Assembly (NCBI RefSeq): GCF_020497125.1
Contig: NC_059082.1
Location: 65,240,948 to 65,304,947 of the forward strand
DNA length: 64,000 bases
Origin: Mauremys mutica
Lineage: Eukaryota; Chordata; Testudines; Geoemydidae
Direction: 5' to 3'
Below the pieces are notes generated by a model. That model had not been told where the DNA came from and made no database searches. It was given only the letters and a program-made list of their open reading frames with translations. Shown piece by piece: positions 60,434 through 64,000 of the stretch; position 1 is the stretch's first letter, and each line of letters opens with the position of its first letter. The position numbers and the translations under genes are program-made.

Positions 60434-62790
60434 TATCAGGCAGTTATTGTATGCCAGCATAAATATGGAAGTAGTGTACTCCAGATATATGTTAATATGA
60501 TACCATTACTGTTTATCACACACAAAGAGTAAGGGGAATTTCTTTTTTATTGTCACAGATGAGATTTGAGTACCCTTATCAGAATGGTGACAGGACATTT
60601 TAAATATTAAAACTACATTATTTTATTTTCACTTACAGTAGAAAATGGTAGGGTGGATGGAATAAAAGGAAACTGTTTGGAAGTCTAAACAAGGTATTGT
60701 TTCTTGATATAAACAGTCCCTGCTTCATGTACCTTTTTACCTTCCCATTGGTTCTAATGTTGCATTTTAAACTTCGTTATAATTACAATTCTACCTTTCC
60801 ACATATGTAAAGGAATTCAAAGCTGAATAACCTGCATAAGAGGGACAGGTATTTTCCTCATACTCACATTGTTGTTATAGTTTCATTTCTGTGCCAGGGG
60901 CTCACTTGCACATTTCTCATCATTAATGGGTGGTATGCATGTAATTTCTCATTCGCTGAGATGACAAAGTACCTTTTTTGCTGGCAAGTGTCTAGCATAT
61001 ATTGTACAAACCTCTTTCTCTTACCAACTGGAGAATTAAGGCAAAATTAATCTAGAATTATGTAATCAGATTTTGGTGTGAAATTTTATTATTTCACTCA
61101 TAGGTTTAAAGTTAAGAAAAAGGTTTTTGAATAGATGTGACAAAAATAATTGGAGGTTTATAAAATTACCAGTTTTTTAAAGGCAATGATGTAAAACAAT
61201 GATTCCAATCGACTAATAATCCAGTTTAGAATTTGACTCCATTCCAATGCATTATATATTCCAGTTCAGAATACCATTAGAGTTGATAGGCAGAATGTAA
61301 AAGGAGAGAGGGTACACATTATATTATTAATGTTCATTGTGCTGCAGTACCTGAAAGTGCATTGTCTGTGACCCAAAGAGCTTTATAATTAAAATTTAGA
61401 CATGAATTAAGCCAACAAGCAGTAGGGGAGGGGATGTGGTGAGGAAGGACAAAGGCTAAGTAGCAACTCCAACAGAGACTGGCAGGAAGGTTTGACCCTT
61501 GGACTTTCAGGCCGGCAGCACAAACACTACCACTTGAGCTAACAGAATAACTCTGTCAGCTGGCCCTGTTAGCCGGTGAGTATCCCTCTGTGGATCAGTC
61601 TCAGATGACAAGAGTGGGAAGGAGGGCCATGTAACCCTCTGAACAGTGGGTCAGTTATGGTAATAAGATCCCATAAGCATCTTGATGGCTGAATTAAATG
61701 AAGACCACTCTCCAGTTGTGATGCACTTACTTTTTGACATAATGAGACTTGAATAAGACTTGCATTGATTTCTGGTGGCTTCAAAGACATACTGAAACCA
61801 TTGGGGCTCTAGGAGGATGCTGGATCAAGGACTGCATTTTGAGTTAAACGTCTCTCCCTAACTGCAAAGGGACACTTCACACAGTTTGGTTTGCAAAAAT
61901 AAGACTAAATTTTTTAAGTAGGGGTCTATCAAATGACTGCGTCCAGTAGATAATGCCATATTATTCCGCTGAGAATGCATTTTAATGATATTAATGGGAT
62001 GAAGTTTATAAAAAGCACAGTACAATGCTGCTTAAATATTCTTCCAGTGTGATAATGGAAGTGGGTAGTGTACAAATGTTAGTAGAGATCACACACCATT
62101 TATTTTAAATCTCAAAGATAGCAGAATAATCTCAAAGTGGTTTAAGTGATGGTGGCTGTTAAGAAGCTTAGACACATCTTAAAATACTTCTTTAGAATGT
62201 TAAAGAGACAGATTGGTTCAAATCCAGAATTCCAACTGCTGGAGTTGAACTGTTAGTAATGGTGATAACTGCTAGCACAGTAAATGCAATTTTATGCAAA
62301 TTATGATACTTTGTACATCAGTTGATGCTTGTAATGAATTTGTAGTAACTTTTTTTTTTCAGGTTTTCTGGAAAGCAGCCAGCTGCTCTCTGTCAAACTC
62401 ACAAAGGCATCTGTCATCAGTATAGTCCCTGCTTGGGTTGCCACAAAGGATTGCATGGAATTTAGGGAAACTTAGAAGGAAACTTTACATTTGCATACAC
62501 TTTTACTCTGTTTTAAGTGTGATCTCTGCTATTTCTTTTCCCTCTCAATTATGCATTAAACTACTTTGTTGCTGGCTGACTTAAATAACAAATACAAGCA
62601 CTGAGCACTTAAATCGGTTGTCTAGAACTGTTCATTCACCAACAGAATACACCCTGCAATTTGCCTGACTTCGTGGTAGTTCGGAGAAGGATCCTTTAGA
62701 GGAAGAAGAAAGCTCAAGAGACACAATGGCTATTCACCAATCAGTTTGCACAGTCCCTTTCCATATTGATTTGTACTATATTGAACCCAA
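60434..62790. other. No recognisable gene
   Basis: Mostly unassigned. The part around 61440-61640 (tttgacccttggactttcag, ... tccctctgtggatcagtctc) has the look of a tRNA-like reptile repeat but could not be bounded. Confidence 0.45.
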
Positions 62791-62795
62791 TTGTT

Positions 62796-62902
62796 CCTTT
62801 TGGATTGTAAGCTGTTTGGTGCTGGGTTATTACTTGTCTGCCATGCTCTACCTATTGTGAAGTGACGTACTCAGTGGTACTACATAAATAAGTAAATAAA
62901 AA
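62796..62902 (+). repeat. MIR-like SINE 3' tail
   Basis: tggattgtaagctgtttggt, then tacctattgtgaagtgacgt matches in layout the tails at 5290-5400 and 13085-13180, ending in a taaataagtaaataaa tract. Confidence 0.6.
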
Positions 62903-62904
62903 GG

Positions 62905-63335
62905 CACAAAAATATATTGGAATTGGAAAAGGTACAGAAAAGGGCAACAAAAATGAGTAGAGGTATGGAACAGCTTCCATATAAGGAGAGGTCAATAACA
63001 CTTGGACTTTTCAGCTTGGAAAAGAGAGGACTAAGGGGGGATATGATAGAGGTCTATAAAATCATGACTGGTGTGGAGAAAGTAAATAAGGAAGTGTTAT
63101 TTACTCCTCATAACACAAGAACTGGGGGTCACCAAATGAAATTAATAGACAGCAGATTTAAAAACAAACAAAAGGAAGTATTTCTTCACACAACACACAG
63201 TCAACCTGTGGAACTCTTTGCCAGAGGATATTGTGAAGGCCAAGACTATCACAGGGTTCAAAAAAGAACTAGATACGTTCATGGAAGATGGGTCCATGAA
63301 TGGCTATGGGTCCATGACTCGCCAGGATGGGCAGG
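62905..63335 (+). mobile_element. CR1 LINE 3' fragment
   Basis: Reads L-E-K-V-Q-K-R-A-T-K-M then L-G-L-F-S-L-E-K-R-G-L-R-G-D-M-I-E-V-Y-K-I-M (62920-63070), the CR1 ORF2 C-terminal region also seen at 47065-47215 but from a distinct subfamily. A frameshift lies near 63225. The ordinary CR1 3' terminus is missing. Confidence 0.9.
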
Positions 63336-63607
63336 ATTGCAAAACCAATCCACTTAAAGCAGGATTTTTCCTTTCTTGTCACAGGCTTTACTAGTATCTT
63401 TGGGCTTTAAGGTTCTGGTGTCTTTTTATGACTTCATGGCCTAGATCTTATGATGGAAGTCAAAGGGCTAGAATGTGATTTGGACTGTGTACCCACGCAG
63501 GGGCACAAAAGGTAGTCAGCCTCTCTCCCCTTGATGTCCCTGTACAGACCACTTTGAACTTGGGTCCGGGAGTAGGCAGGCACATTGCCACTACTTCCCG
63601 CTCTACC
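63336..63607. other. No recognisable feature
   Basis: Unassigned DNA. Confidence 0.5.
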
Positions 63608-63775
63608 CAGTGCTTATTTTGTAATGAAAGAGGTGCCAGGGATGAAGCAATTAGGTGCCGGGGCTCAAGCAATTCTTTTACTTTCGCAACTGATGTGGCA
63701 AGCACAGAAGTGAACTGCCACAACTAGAGGTGCTGGAGCTCAGCCCTGGCAAGCCCTGGCACAAATTAAGCACTG
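63608..63775. mobile_element. hAT MITE, 168 bp
   Basis: TIRs CAGTGCTTATTTTGTAATG and GCACAAATTAAGCACTG. Flanks GCTCTACC (63600-63607) and CCTCTTAA (63776-63783) match at only 5 of 8. Confidence 0.75.
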
Positions 63776-64000
63776 CCTCTTAACACTCCTTGCCCAAAGA
63801 AGGTGGGGAGAGAGGGAGTAAAGACTTAGCTTTGCCCTCTGTGGCCTTGACCAGTGAGCTGAACTACTGCATGGATGTCAATTTGCTGCTGGTTCTGGCC
63901 AGCTGCAAATTACTACCTCCCTCCACCTGAAAGCAAGGGGGAAGCTGGTTGGGAATTGGCCTTTACAGAGGTATTGGAGTCATAATGCCTCCCACATTCC

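Overview
This is a vertebrate nuclear genome window, and the repeat content points to a turtle or close relative. There are CR1 LINEs, a Gmr1-like Ty3/gypsy element, DIRS-like gag remnants, PIF/Harbinger and hAT elements with many short relatives, a mariner-type MITE, MIR-like SINEs and a 5S rRNA-derived SINE. No prokaryotic gene, no CRISPR array and no intact host gene is visible. I found no exon I can defend, so the window is intergenic or lies inside a large intron. The taxon is an inference from repeat families, not from a host gene.

Layout. 1-0.76 kb: antisense Myb/SANT-like gene remnant of a Harbinger element. 0.8-20 kb: mostly single-copy-looking AT-rich DNA carrying MIR-like SINEs and short DNA transposons, several with clear terminal inverted repeats (TIRs) and target-site duplications (TSDs). 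20.3-22.5 kb: decayed Harbinger transposase split by a 1.16-kb hAT element. 22.8-23.3 kb: LINE reverse-transcriptase fragment next to a hAT MITE. 25.4-28.6 kb: a 3.2-kb hAT (Charlie-like, BED-finger transposase) element with TIRs and an 8-bp TSD, which contains a Penelope-like tail with a hammerhead-ribozyme-like motif. 29.5-33.9 kb: a 4.4-kb TTF-finger/DUF4371 hAT transposon with a perfect 8-bp TSD, interrupted by a 325-bp MITE that has its own perfect TSD.

35-41 kb: a foldback element, a solo LTR, then a DIRS-like gag remnant split by a MITE and a second solo LTR. 42.2-47.5 kb: two CR1 copies in opposite orientation. The first is split by a 1.2-kb pogo-type element that encodes DNA-binding domains but no DDE domain and carries a large palindrome. 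47.6-51.8 kb: antisense Gmr1-like retrotransposon with one LTR, primer-binding site, SCAN-type gag, CCHC knuckle and protease, then integrase upstream of reverse transcriptase. 55.5 kb: 5S-derived SINE. 56.1-57.3 kb: G-rich hAT element. 57.4-60 kb: second DIRS-like remnant with a nested MITE. 60.2 kb: mariner MITE. 62.8-63.8 kb: SINE tail, CR1 3' fragment and a MITE.

The parts do not form a pathway. They record insertion order: MITE into hAT, hAT into Harbinger, LTR and MITE into DIRS, pogo into CR1, MITE into SINE. All coding regions seen are interrupted by stops or frameshifts.
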